Shown here: positions 22,451-33,228 of the stretch, piece after piece | How the letters are laid out: the number at the start of each line of letters is the position of its first letter | Numbering within the stretch: position 1 is the stretch's first letter | Source: Thermothielavioides terrestris NRRL 8126 | Lineage: Eukaryota > Ascomycota > Sordariomycetes > Sordariales > Chaetomiaceae | NCBI RefSeq assembly: GCF_000226115.1 | Contig: NC_016457.1 | Span: 7,936,001-8,000,000, forward strand | Length of the DNA stretch: 64,000 nt | Reading direction: 5' to 3' | Program-made: the position numbers and the translations under genes | The notes under the pieces: generated by a model | The model's database searches: none | Seen by the model: only the letters and a program-made list of their open reading frames with translations | Told to the model about the DNA's origin: nothing

Positions 22451-25400
22451 TTAGTACCCGCCGTCCATCATGTCATTCAAGATATCCCGCAGCACCGGCT
22501 TGCCCCTGAGCAGCGCGCGCTCGCCGATGCGCGCCACCTTCTTCGGCTCGACCGTCCGCTGCAGCGGCGTCTGGCTCGGCGGCCGATTCTCCTTGCCCCC
22601 GACCGCAGGCGCAGCAGCAGCAGCATTCCCGCGCGCCGGAGCCAGCACCGCCTTCCCGCTACCAGCAGGTCCTCCTCCTCTACTGCTCTTAACCGCGACG
22701 CCGCTGGCCTCAGCGGCGTCACCGCGAACCACCCCGGCCTCCACCCCGGCCGGCGTACTCGCCTGCGTCGTCGCCGTCGCCGTGGCCTCGCCGGGCCAGA
22801 AATGCGCCTCCAGCGCGCCGGAGCGCAGGTCATAGACCCAGTCGCGGGCCTCCATGAGGCGCACGAAGCGGGCGAGCATCTCGGCATCGCCGCTGGCGCC
22901 GCCGGCGCCGCCGAGGGTGGCGCGGCTGCCGACGACGAGCAGCTTGGTCTTGGCGCGCGTGAAGGCGACGTTGATGCGCCGCCAGTCCTTGAGCAGGTCG
23001 CCGATGGCGCACTGCTCGTTGCTGCGCACGAGGCTGAGCAGCACGACCGCCTTGTCGCGGCCCTGGAACCGGTCGGCCGTGTGCATCTCCACGTCGCCGG
23101 CACCTCCGCCGCCGAGCGCGCGCAGCGTGTGCTTGAGCAGGGCGAGCTGCGAGCGGTAGTGCGTGACCACGCCGATCTCGGAGGCAGGCACTCCCGCGGC
23201 CAGCAGCGCGTCGACGAGCTGCGCGACCACGCGTGCCTCGCACGGGTTGACGATGCGGTTGCCCTTGGCCTGCTCGCGCGAAGCCGGGAGCAGCGCGTCC
23301 GTGTTGACGAAGCGGACGCGTGCCGAGGGGCAGAGGAGGTCCGCGAGCCAGCAGGTGCCGGGGCGGGGTCCGGGGCAGAAGGAGGCGGGGCGCTGGGCGC
23401 GGGACGGGGATGGTGCTGATGCTTTGGTGGGGCTGAGGCTGTGGGCTTGGGCGTGAGCGTGGGCGAGGAAGGAGGAGGCGTCAAAGTGCCGCGTGCGGAG
23501 GGCGTCCATGTTCGGGATGTGCAGCTCGGCGAAGCGGAGGGCCTCGGTGCCGCATTTCAGGCGGCCATTGTAGATGAGCGTGTTGGAAAGGGTCATAATG
23601 TCTTCGCACATGCGGTACTGGTGCTCGAGGTTGACGACGGACTGCGGGTGGGTGTCCGACAGCAGCTTGAACAGGGACACGTCAAGGCCGCCCAGGCGGG
23701 CCTCTTCGTTTTGCACGAGCGGAGGGAGCTGGTTGTGGTCGCCCACGAGAACAAACGTGCGCGCCATCCGGATCGGACCCAGGCAGATGGGCAGCGTGAT
23801 CTGCGAGGCTTCGTCCACAATGCAGTAGTCGAAGATGCGCTCGTTGAAGATGGGGTGGTTGATGCTCAGGCAAGTGGTCGCCACGACGGGCGTCTCGTGC
23901 CACGCTCTTCGGATCTCTTCAAACGAGTCCATCGGCCGTCCGGCCAGCGTCACGAACTCCTGGACTTTGGGGTGTACCTTGGCCGGCGCGCCCAGCCTCA
24001 GGATCGGGATGCGGTCGTGCTTGAGCTTGAGCAGAATATTGTCGACGGCGGTGTGCGTGTACGAGGTGAGCAGGAGCGACTTCCCCTGGCCGATCAGTGC
24101 GCGGATGATGTGGGCGATGGTGGTCGTCTTGCCGGTGCCTGGCATCCCGAGGACCAGAGCATAGTCCCTGGCACTCATGACCTTCTCGACGGCCGCTTTT
24201 TGGTCGACGTTCAGGCTATCTTTTCCTGGGACGGTGTACTGAGTCGGCGTTGTCTTGAATCTCGGCGGGGCAAGGTCGACAACGAGCCGGCGTATCTCGG
24301 CAGACCCAAACGGGCCGTCGGCCATGACCTGGACGAGATTGTTCCGCACCGTGGCCATGCCGTTGCTGAACTCGTCCTTGTCCAGCCGGTACCGGATCGG
24401 CGCTTCCTTGATCTTGCCCAGGCTCTGCTCCGGCTCCGCTCCCTCGGGTACCACTTCCATGATGCTTGCAAAGACCTGGTTGTCGACCGGGTCAAAGCCC
24501 GGCCGGCGAATCCGCGCATTGTGGAGGCGCCGGTCAACGGCGACGCTGATCCGGTGTTTCCTGACTGCCGTCACATAGCCGAGCGCGAGCGCAAAATGAC
24601 CCTGCTCGTCCGACACGACAATGGGCTCCCCCACAGTGAGCTGGGAGTCCAAGAAGGAGAAGCCGGGGGCTGGCTTCTCCTTGACGAAGGTATAGGAGAA
24701 ACGGTTGATCTTTGCCTGGTTCTTATCTTCAGACGCTGAGCCCTCTTGGATGATGACGTTGGCAAAACAGCGGCCCAATTTCTCGCGCTCGGTGCTGACC
24801 ATAGTCCAGAGCTCTCGGCGTAACTTCTGCGACTCCTTCTCTTCCATGGTGAGAAGTTCCTCCCATTTCAGAAAAAACTCTTTGTGGGCGGGGGTGAGGT
24901 GCTTAACAGCCTCGTCGAACTTCTCATCCAGGCCACTCGTTTCGCCGTTTCCGTCATCGGCGAGCTTGTGGTAGGTGAAACAGGATGCCTGCGCGTAGCA
25001 TTTGGCGCAAGCATTCTTGCTTCTCTTCATCAGCGGCAGCTGTACGCTCCGGTCCCGGATATAGCAGGCGAGCGTGTTTCGCTGCATGATCATGTGGCGC
25101 AGCTCGTGCCGTATCGCAGGGATGCGCAAGGTCTGCGAGGTCTCCATGTAGTACAGGATGCCGTAGACTATCTCGATGTCGTATCGGTCCGAGAGAAGGA
25201 GGTTGTACAGAACCGTTTGCGCCTGGTGGTTGGCGGTCGCATTTTTTCCCGTCTTGACTTCGAAAGGCACGGTAAGAGTCCTCGACGTCTTCCCGTCTCG
25301 CATCGTGACCTGCACAGTGGCATCGATGTTGCCCTTCAGGCCGTACATTGGAGACCAGACGTGCTCCTCGACGTCGAGCAATTTGCTGACGCACATGTTG

Positions 25401-27647
25401 ACCCGCTCGCCGTTCTTTCCCTGGACGAAGGCGTCCGAGCGAGGGACCGCGGCGACAAACGCGCGGGCCCAAGACGCTAGCTCGGGCATTTTGGAGAGGA
25501 GATGAGAGTGCGCGTCCTCTAGGCTGACCTTGATGACGTAGAGATCTTCCAGATGCTTCCGCAAGGTCTTGTCAATAACAGAACCCAGAAAGCCCAGATC
25601 CCACTTGTTTGCCATCATGGCCTCCTGGAAAACCTCGTGGAGGATGGTGCCGTAGACCAGGGCCGGGGTTGCCTCGCCGGTGGCCTTGACTCGATCCTGC
25701 AGGACGGCTCGGCGCATGCAGGTGAAGGAATCGGCCACGACGGTGGACGACACGAGCTGGTCGGGGTGCAGGATAAGCATGTGTTGGTTGTTGTCGATCA
25801 CGCAACGGCCAGAGGGCTCAAAGCTGCCGATGATGTGGACATAGGCCTCTGGACTTGCTTGCGTCTCGAACCAGTCGCCCCTGAGATGGACCATTTTGAC
25901 CTCTTTGGTTCTCTCGGCCTGCACGAAGAGGATCTGTGTCGGGCGGATCAGTAACACACTCCACCCCGGAGAGTGCCGGGCCTTCCCTACCTTTTCAGGG
26001 AATTCTCGTCCACGTTCATCAGCATACGAGCTGTCGAACACATTCGTAATCAGATATCGTTGAATTGCCTTGGGCTTCTGGCTGGGCTACCCCAATGCTT
26101 TAGCGTTATGCCCGTATCGTTGGGAGGCCGGCTACCCAGCGGAACGTACATTGGACGAGAGAGGGGGAGCGGTAGCCCGTGTGGCTGCTAGTTCGATCGC
26201 ATCGAAATCCACGTCCTCGAAGTCATCCCCGTAGACGTCATCGTCATCTCCCGATGCCTTGGCCGACCTATCGTGTCGTTGGGCTTGGGAAGGGACCTGA
26301 GACAGGTGTCTGGCTTCTGCCTCAGCCACCAGATCTTCGGCGCCGTCAAAGAAGTCATCGTCCAGGTCGCCAAATTCGTCTCCGACCGTCTTCTGCACGG
26401 GCGGCGCTTGCGGATTTAATTCTTCGGAGGAGCCGACCAGAGTAGGATCGTCTCCCTGCCCAAGAATGCTCGCGTCAAGCTCCAATAGCGTTTCATCGTC
26501 GAAGTCGTCATCCCCGTAGTCTGAAGAGGCCATATGTCCTGAGGTGGTCCCATTGACGTTGTCTTCTGCTGGCGCCACGGTCGACTTTTTGGCCAACGGC
26601 GAGCTCTCTGACCGTTGCCGCGAAGGTGGCTGTCTGGCGCGGCCCTTGTCACCCGATGATTTCATCCGAGAGGGAGACGGATGGGGCGATCTGGGCTTTG
26701 CCTGGGCCAGCTTTGACTTGGTGAGTTCTCCGTTGACCGTCTCCAACAGAGCGGAGACCATGAAGGATTTGGAGTCAGGCTGGGACGGCGCTGCTGCGGG
26801 ATCTGCGGCGTCCGAGTCGGCACGGTCAAGTTTCCGCCGCTTGGGCCAGTGAGACCCGCAGCTGATTGCTTTCCGCAGCGGTCTCTCGCTGGCCAGCCGG
26901 TTGGCATCTCTGGGCCGAGGCGAAGACGAGACCATGAGCTGGGCAAGCAGCGGGTTGGTCAGGCCGGAAGGGCTGGCATTCCTCCCGGAAACCGAGAAGC
27001 GGTCCCACAGTTCGATGGCAGGATCGGCGCGGGGCGTCTTTTGCAGGGCTTGGGCCAGCTTCTTGACGTCGACGGCGGGCGTGGTGTGCTTGGACGCTGG
27101 AGACGACACGGGCGACGAGCTTCTCGCGCGTTTCCTCTGCTTCCGAGCGAGGAGAGGGGACAAGGCCACTGGCTGGGAGGAATCGTCATCGTTGCGCCAG
27201 AGGATGCGCTCGCTCGGCGAATGACTCTCGACTTCTCTTGGGCCTTCCGGTCTTCCCAGCAGGTCCTGCCACGCGGACCGAGCAGCCGGCGTCACAGCGT
27301 TGCTGACATTATCTGGAGCGGTGGGGGGACCTTTCTCGGCCGGTTCGTCTTTGGCATCCTCGATGTGCGAACCGGGGCCCTCGGGGTCGAACTGATAAGC
27401 CAGAAGCTTGCTTTTCGTCTTCTCGGATACGGGCAGCGGGCGCGGGGGATCGGCCGTCAGGGGAGCGGCGGGATTGCTCTTTGATCTGTGCCATTGTGAC
27501 CGCAGGCGCTGTCCAAACGTCAACGTCTCGACATCAACTCCCGTACACTCAGGATTGTGCCCCCAGGTCGACAGTACGACAGGACGACGGCCGACGACTC
27601 ACTTTGGGAGCTCCGTTCTGCTCAGAGTAAGATTTTTTGAGAGGCAT
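22451..27647 (-). CDS. DNA2: DNA replication ATP-dependent helicase/nuclease Dna2
   Basis: Three exons, 27647-27603, 27508-26150 and 26086-22451, give 1679 aa. Exon 1 is only 15 codons (MPLKKSYSEQNGAPK) before GTGAGT. The second junction (GTACGT / GGGTAG) rebuilds QKPKAIQRYLI. Dna2 trims Okazaki flaps and resects breaks. The N-terminal ~460 residues are disordered. The nuclease has four Fe-S cysteines near 591, 828, 831 and 837, H near 618 (GTILHEVF), D near 723 (GNIDATV) and ExK near 744-746 (FEVKTGK). The SF1 helicase has Walker A GMPGTGKTTT (K near 1121), DEASQ, GDHNQLPPLV, HQYRM, and a late motif TADRFQGRDK...VAFTRAK. An alternative acceptor 12 nt downstream at that junction also keeps frame. 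It is divergent from TRAPPC11. Confidence 0.95.
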
Positions 27648-28424
27648 CGTCGCACATCCGCGATGCGCCCAGCGCTATGCAGCAGGAATGGTCATGCACA
27701 TGTATGTACATACATACATCTGTGCACATACAACGGCATCCGCCGGGGCGAAGGGCGAATTCGACTATAAAAGGCACAACGCGGTGTTTCCTTGCTCCTG
27801 TATAGCGAGGTATGGATAATGTTGTGCCCGTTGGCTGGTGGGCTGTTGGGCCGTTTGCGGTGCCGAACTTAACTCTCAAGTTGCCGACCAGTGGTTCCGT
27901 CACTGCCTGGATGGGCATTATTCGTAGACGCGTCGCGTGTCCCTGTTGCGTCCCGTCTGGCAGATGCTCAGGAACGACGCGCGAGGTGCCCCACCTACCA
28001 AATAGGTTAACTCCCGACCATAGGCCGCTGCGATAAGATATGGCCCTGCAGCAGCAGGGGACCCCAGCAAGCTTCAAGTGGGCTAGCCCACCGCAGCACC
28101 GCTGAGAGAGAGCTCGAGAGTGCTTCTGAACGAGTGATGCCATCAATGGCGGCTCGGTGCACCACCACGGCACCAGCATCGCGGACGATTATCCGCAGCG
28201 GGGAGCATGCGCTGTCTCGCTGAGGCCTGATTGGGGAACTGCAAGATACTTCTTGAGGCAGGACAGCAACAAGCAGTCCAAAACCGCCTACGCGAACAGC
28301 TTCAGCCGCGCTTGCGTCCGGGGAAGTTGGGGGAGACTGGCGGGGTCCAGGCGAGTCCAGGCAAGTCAAGGCAACGGGTGGTGGGTGTGTCGGGTGCGTC
28401 CGACAACCGCAAGCCAGCATCGCC
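27648..28424. other. shared divergent promoter region (DNA2 / TRAPPC11)
   Basis: A 777-bp divergent region. It has a CATA/CATG-type simple stretch at about 27699-27725 just upstream of DNA2 and an ACGCG cluster at 27928-27982, annotated separately. No gene is supported. Confidence 0.6.
27928..27982. promoter_or_regulatory. ACGCG (MCB-like) cluster upstream of DNA2
   Basis: ACGCGT at 27928-27933 is followed at once by TCGCGT (reverse of ACGCGA) at 27933-27938, and ACGCGC lies at 27977-27982. The cluster is 281-335 bp upstream of the DNA2 ATG. DNA2 is an S-phase gene, so MBF control is a reasonable inference. It is less regular than the RNH202/MCM10 cluster. Confidence 0.4.
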
Positions 28425-31400
28425 ATGGACGAGTATCCCGCCGGCAGTCTGGACCACAGCGTCCCCTTTCTGCTGGCGCTGGGGACACGCACCGGTGCGA
28501 CTTACGACGCCGGCCTGAGCGGGACCCTCAAGGAGCAGGCCGTTCTCATCCGATCAGATCTCCCGCCCCTCGACTCCGATCAGGCGCATGCGCTGCTCCG
28601 CTACATCCGGGACCGCGATGCATCTCAGATGCCCTGCAACGCGAGGGATGCGTCGGCTAGGAAATACCGTTTCCGGGTCAAGACGGCCGAGAGGGTGCGT
28701 GCTGAGTTGACACTCCCACCCGAGCGCCACACTCCGAAACCCACCCCGTTTCTGACTCGGCGCTCTCTATCTAGTCACTGCTCCTGCCTCCGCGCCGGGC
28801 CCGTCTTCCCGAGGGCATTGAACTTCCCTCGCCGACTCCTTCTACCGTGCTCCACTCGCCCTACTCCCCGTTGAGTCCCGTATCTCCGCTCTATCCCGAC
28901 GGCCTGATCGACGCGCAATGGATACGCAAACACCAGGACCTTGTCCCGAGTATCCTTCTCTGCTTCTATGCCTTCGCCTCGGATCCAACACTTGCCACGC
29001 TCTGTGACAACCAGATCAAGACGGACGTGAACAACATCAGGGGCCTACTGAGCCAGTCCGGCTACAAGACGCGCCTGGCCGTTGTGCTCCTGAGCGATCA
29101 TGCTTCCTCTGCTTCTTCTGGTTTGTCTAGCGACGGCGTTCAGGAACGGTTGGAAACCATACGGCGCGGCTGTGGCCTAGACTCGAAGGCCCTGTTCCTA
29201 GTGCCGTCCAGCGATTCCCAAGACGAGCTTGAACGCGTGGCTGAGAACATGCTCACCACGCTCTATTCCGTGTCGGTCGAGTATTATCGCGACTTGGGGA
29301 GGCATGCTCGCAAGAAGAGAGGCAGGGGCATTGCCCCTCAGCCGACGGTGCCACCTACGTCGGGCACTTCGCAAACGCTGTCGCTGGCCGGATGGAACGT
29401 CCGGTACGACTTTAAGTCGGCAATATTTGCCGAGTACCGCCTGGAGATGGACGTCGCCTTGCGCTCATACGAGCAAGCTTACGAGAACCTTCTGAGCTCC
29501 GAGGTGATGGAGCTTGTTCCGAGTTGGAGCCCGCGATGGAACGAGGGCAGATTCCTGGCAGACGTCCTAGCTGTACGCTGCCTTAGGTGTCTGCTGTGGA
29601 ACGGCCAGCACAGTGCAGCCGCTCGTCGCTGGCAGGCCCATCGCGAAAGGATCGCCGACTTCGTCGACCGCCTGGGTCGGGGCACCAACACCTACGGTTG
29701 GGAAGCCTGGGAAGCGCGCTGGGCTGTCGTCATGGCAGATCTCATCAACCAAGCCGACATACCAGAACTTGCTCCGGCCTCCCGCAGGCTCTACTTGCCG
29801 CCTGAGAAGAGCATCATGGGAGAGCGGCTCCAGCCGTGGGAGCTTCTCCACCACACAGGTTACTGGTATCGCTTGGCTGCGGAGCACCTACACGCCCGCA
29901 AGAATTTGGCTCATGCGATCCCAAAAGACGATCGAAGACCGCCAAGTAGCTCGCCGGCCTCCCAGGTCGCCAAATCTGCCTTCGCGTACGACACGTACAT
30001 GTGTCCAGATCCCTATGAAGAATATCCGCTAGCCGGTGCAGGCGTAGACCATGGTCGGATGATCGTGGACCGCTTGATGCGCGCCCGCTCCGAGTTTCTC
30101 GAGCGCGGTCAAACTCGGTTTGCCGCTGAGGTATCCTTAGAGTGCGCCAGGGAGCTCGCTGTCGCCAAGGACTGGGGCGCGATTGTCGAGTTGTTGCTCC
30201 CGATCTGGAGACAGCTGCCGTTCAGGAGTGAGGGCTGGATTTCCATAGCAGAGGAGCTGAGCTGGTCTCTCAGAATAGCAGCGGCAGCGGTGGGAAATGC
30301 CGAAGTGGTGCTCCTTGCTGACTGGGAGCTCCTCTCGCAAGGTATGTTCTGACCCTGTGCTGGCCAATCCTAGGTTTTCTCCGTGCTAACGGTGTGTAGA
30401 TTTCCCAAAGCGTGCCGGTTGGCATTACGATATCACACGGTCGCTAGAAGGGGTAGCCTCGCCCGAATCTAGGCCTAGCGTTGTGGTCCCAGACGATCGG
30501 CTCGCTTCCTTTGTCTCGGCGTCCTTCATCTTCAAGGACGAGGAGGGAAAGGCGGGACAGAGCCTCCGCAGCCAGCTATGCATCAAGTCCAATGCACATT
30601 TGGGGTCGGCTCCTGTTGTCTTCAGCAGCGTCGAAGTCAGCTTCAGCGGCAGTCTCGACGCCGTCGTTCTTCGGCATCAACAAAGCACGCCAGCAGCACA
30701 GCAAAGCCGCAACAAGGTGGCTCTGTCTACCGTACCCTTGGTCAGGGACGGGGATGACGATACATCAAACGAGGCCAGCAGGAGCAGGCTGGTTGGATCG
30801 GCCGACTTGACACTGCTCCCTGGTCAAACTACCGTCTTCAACATGGACATACCCCTGCGGGAGCCCGGCGAGACGCGCGCCGAGACGCTGACCTTGAACC
30901 TTCAATCTGATAAGTTCGATTTGCGGCAGTCGCTGGCCTTCCGCGAGAGGACCAATGCCAATGTGTGGTACATCTCTGCCTCGGCCTCGAGGCGTGTCGC
31001 TCACCCAAATGCCCTTGTTGTCCACGTCTTGCCCAGGCCTCCGAAGATGGAGATCAGGTGCCCGGCTTGGAAGGAGCAGTACTACACCGATGAGCCAGTC
31101 AGCCTCGAGTTTGAGGTTGAGAATGGCGAAGACGTCGAGGCCCTCGTCAAGCTAGATGCGCTGCTGTTTGGAGAGAAACCGCCGGCCTTCGTCGTCGAGG
31201 TTCCAGGCCATGAGGACCAGACATCGTCAAGTGTCCGCAACGAAGAAGCCAGGATATCGGGAGCACCGATGGGGACCGTCGCCAGTTCGAAATCGCTCCC
31301 TATCCGTCTACGGCTGCCTCCCATTGAGCGCTCCACCCGCTACGACCTGACCCTGAAAGTCACTTACTTCCTCCCCACCAACCCCGGCACACCCATTTCA

Positions 31401-32444
31401 CAAACGGCCGTGTTCCGCCTCAATATTGTCAACCCCTTCGAAGCCAACTATGATCTACTCCCTCGGCTGCACCCCGAGCCTTGGCCGAGCCTCTTCGACC
31501 CGGAAAACGCCCCGCTCCCTATCGGCGGTGACGGCGACACTCCCCTCCCTCCCAGAGGCATTTCCCAAGCATGGTGCCTAGTAACGCGCTATGCCTCGTT
31601 TGCTTCCGAGCCCCTTCGCGTAACAGACATCGACATCGCCGTCGCACCCTCTCCCACCTTCCGCTGCTCCTACACCAAATACACCGGCCTCCCCTCTTCT
31701 GGTGCTGGCCGCCTCATCCAGCCCAAAACAATCGAACAGGCCGCCTTCGAACTATCTGCCCAGAAATTTTCCATCGACGACCGCAGCCACGCTCCGCTCG
31801 ACATCGCCCTCATCATCAAATGGACCCGCGCCGACCCGGAGACGGCTGACACAAACCCCGCCACCCGGCCGGGCTCGGTCAACACAACCACCCTCCCGAT
31901 CCCGCGCCTAACCCTCTTCGGCACGGAGCCCCGGGTGCTCGCGACCGTCGCGCACCGCCGCCCCGCTCGCGCTGACGACCTGCTCCTGCTCATCCTCACG
32001 GTGACCATCGAGAACGCGTCCAACCACTTCCTCACCTTCGGCCTGTCCATGGAGCCCAGCGAGCAGTTTGCCCTCTCCGGGCCCAAGCAGACCACCCTCA
32101 ACGTGCTGCCCGTGTCGAGGCGCAGCGTCGAGTACCGCCTGCTGCCGCTCGACGACGGCGCCGGCCGGGGAGGAGGGGCGGGCGCTGAGGATGGGGGCGA
32201 GGGAGCAGGGGAAGGCGTAGTAGGGGATGCGGATGCGGATGCGGATGCGTATGCGGGGACGTGGATCCGGCCCCGGCTGGTGGTCAGGGATAAGTATTTC
32301 CAGAAGGTGCTCAGGGTGATTCCGGCTGGCGAGGGGCTGAGGGCGGGGAAGGAGGGGTTTGAGGTTTGGGTGCCGCGCTTGAGGAGACGGATGGCGGCGG
32401 CGGCGGTGGCGGCCGGGGCGGCTGACGGGGAGACGGAGGAGTGA
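28425..32444 (+). CDS. TRAPPC11: TRAPP complex subunit 11 (foie gras / gryzun domain protein)
   Basis: Exons 28425-28694, 28775-30341 and 30400-32444 encode 1293 aa. Intron 1 (GTGCGT, CTGAC, ATCTAG) and intron 2 (GTATGT, GCTAAC, TGTAG) keep phase, and the first join gives SLLLPPRRARLPEGIELP. TRAPPC11 acts in ER-Golgi traffic and autophagy as a TRAPPIII-type subunit. The N-terminal part has LYPDGLIDAQWIRKHQDLVPS. The foie-gras region starts near residue 305 (IFAEYRLEMDVALRSYEQAY). The C-terminal beta-rich gryzun region includes NASNHFLTFGLSMEPSEQF and RRSVEYRLLPL. A GATGCG microsatellite near 32228-32250 encodes an Asp-Ala run. The three-exon model fits without a frame break. Confidence 0.92.
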
Positions 32445-33228
32445 GGAAGCGGTGAGATATGGGTTGGGTTGGCTTGGACTGGTGCGGTGTGCAATGGTCG
32501 GATGAAGGAAGAGCTTACTGCTGACTGCTTCTTCAATGAACTTGATGAAAGAGAAAATCTGACCGGGTTGGCTTTTGTCTGATGATGCTGCGATAGGGGT
32601 TGTTTCTTCTCCACGGGAGATGGACTTTCAACCACCAGTATGAGATCTCCACACTGAACACCCACTTCCCTCCGGTCTCAACGTAACCATGATGGCGCAA
32701 AGAATATATGTTGTTCATCCGGAAGATACAGTGATGCCCTGTAGTAGGATGTTACACTCACCTACTCGAGATATCAGCTGCTGCGCTTTGTGGTTCAAAT
32801 ATACGAAGTCCTGTATTCCGTACCTCCTTGTTCATGCATACCGCACATCGACGACGCCCTCGCTCGACACCGTCAGCCCGCACTCGAACACCTCCCAGCA
32901 CACACAGCAGCAGACACGGCTCCTTCGACATCTCCATCCCGCTCGCAACTCAGATCGATTCGTCTATGATGATGATGCTGATGACAAGAACAACTGTCTG
33001 ACAGCGCTATCAAATTAAAGACTGTCTTTTCTGTTTACTCGCTACTGCAGCAGGACATAACCAGAACAGAAGAAACTGAGACACCAAAAAGAAGCCAAAA
33101 CCGAACTGCAGAATTACCACCCTCCCAGGACTACCCCTCCGTCTCCAGGAGCCACAACCCTCGCTCCTCACCTCATCAACAGAGAAACAAAGGAGGAAGG
33201 AAGGCCCGCGCTGCAGCAAGCTGCCAGC
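32445..33228. other. intergenic region between convergent genes
   Basis: The 3' flanks of TRAPPC11 (+) and AIM21 (-). It contains GTATTCCGTAC at 32813-32823 and a GATGATGATG run near 32967. No gene is supported. Confidence 0.6.

Noticed and set aside
23441..24739. 432-codon plus-strand frame opposite DNA2
   Set aside because: Shadow; the helicase motifs are all on the minus strand.
32785..32810. GGTTCAAAT as a tRNA B box
   Set aside because: No matching A box, acceptor stem or cloverleaf around it.
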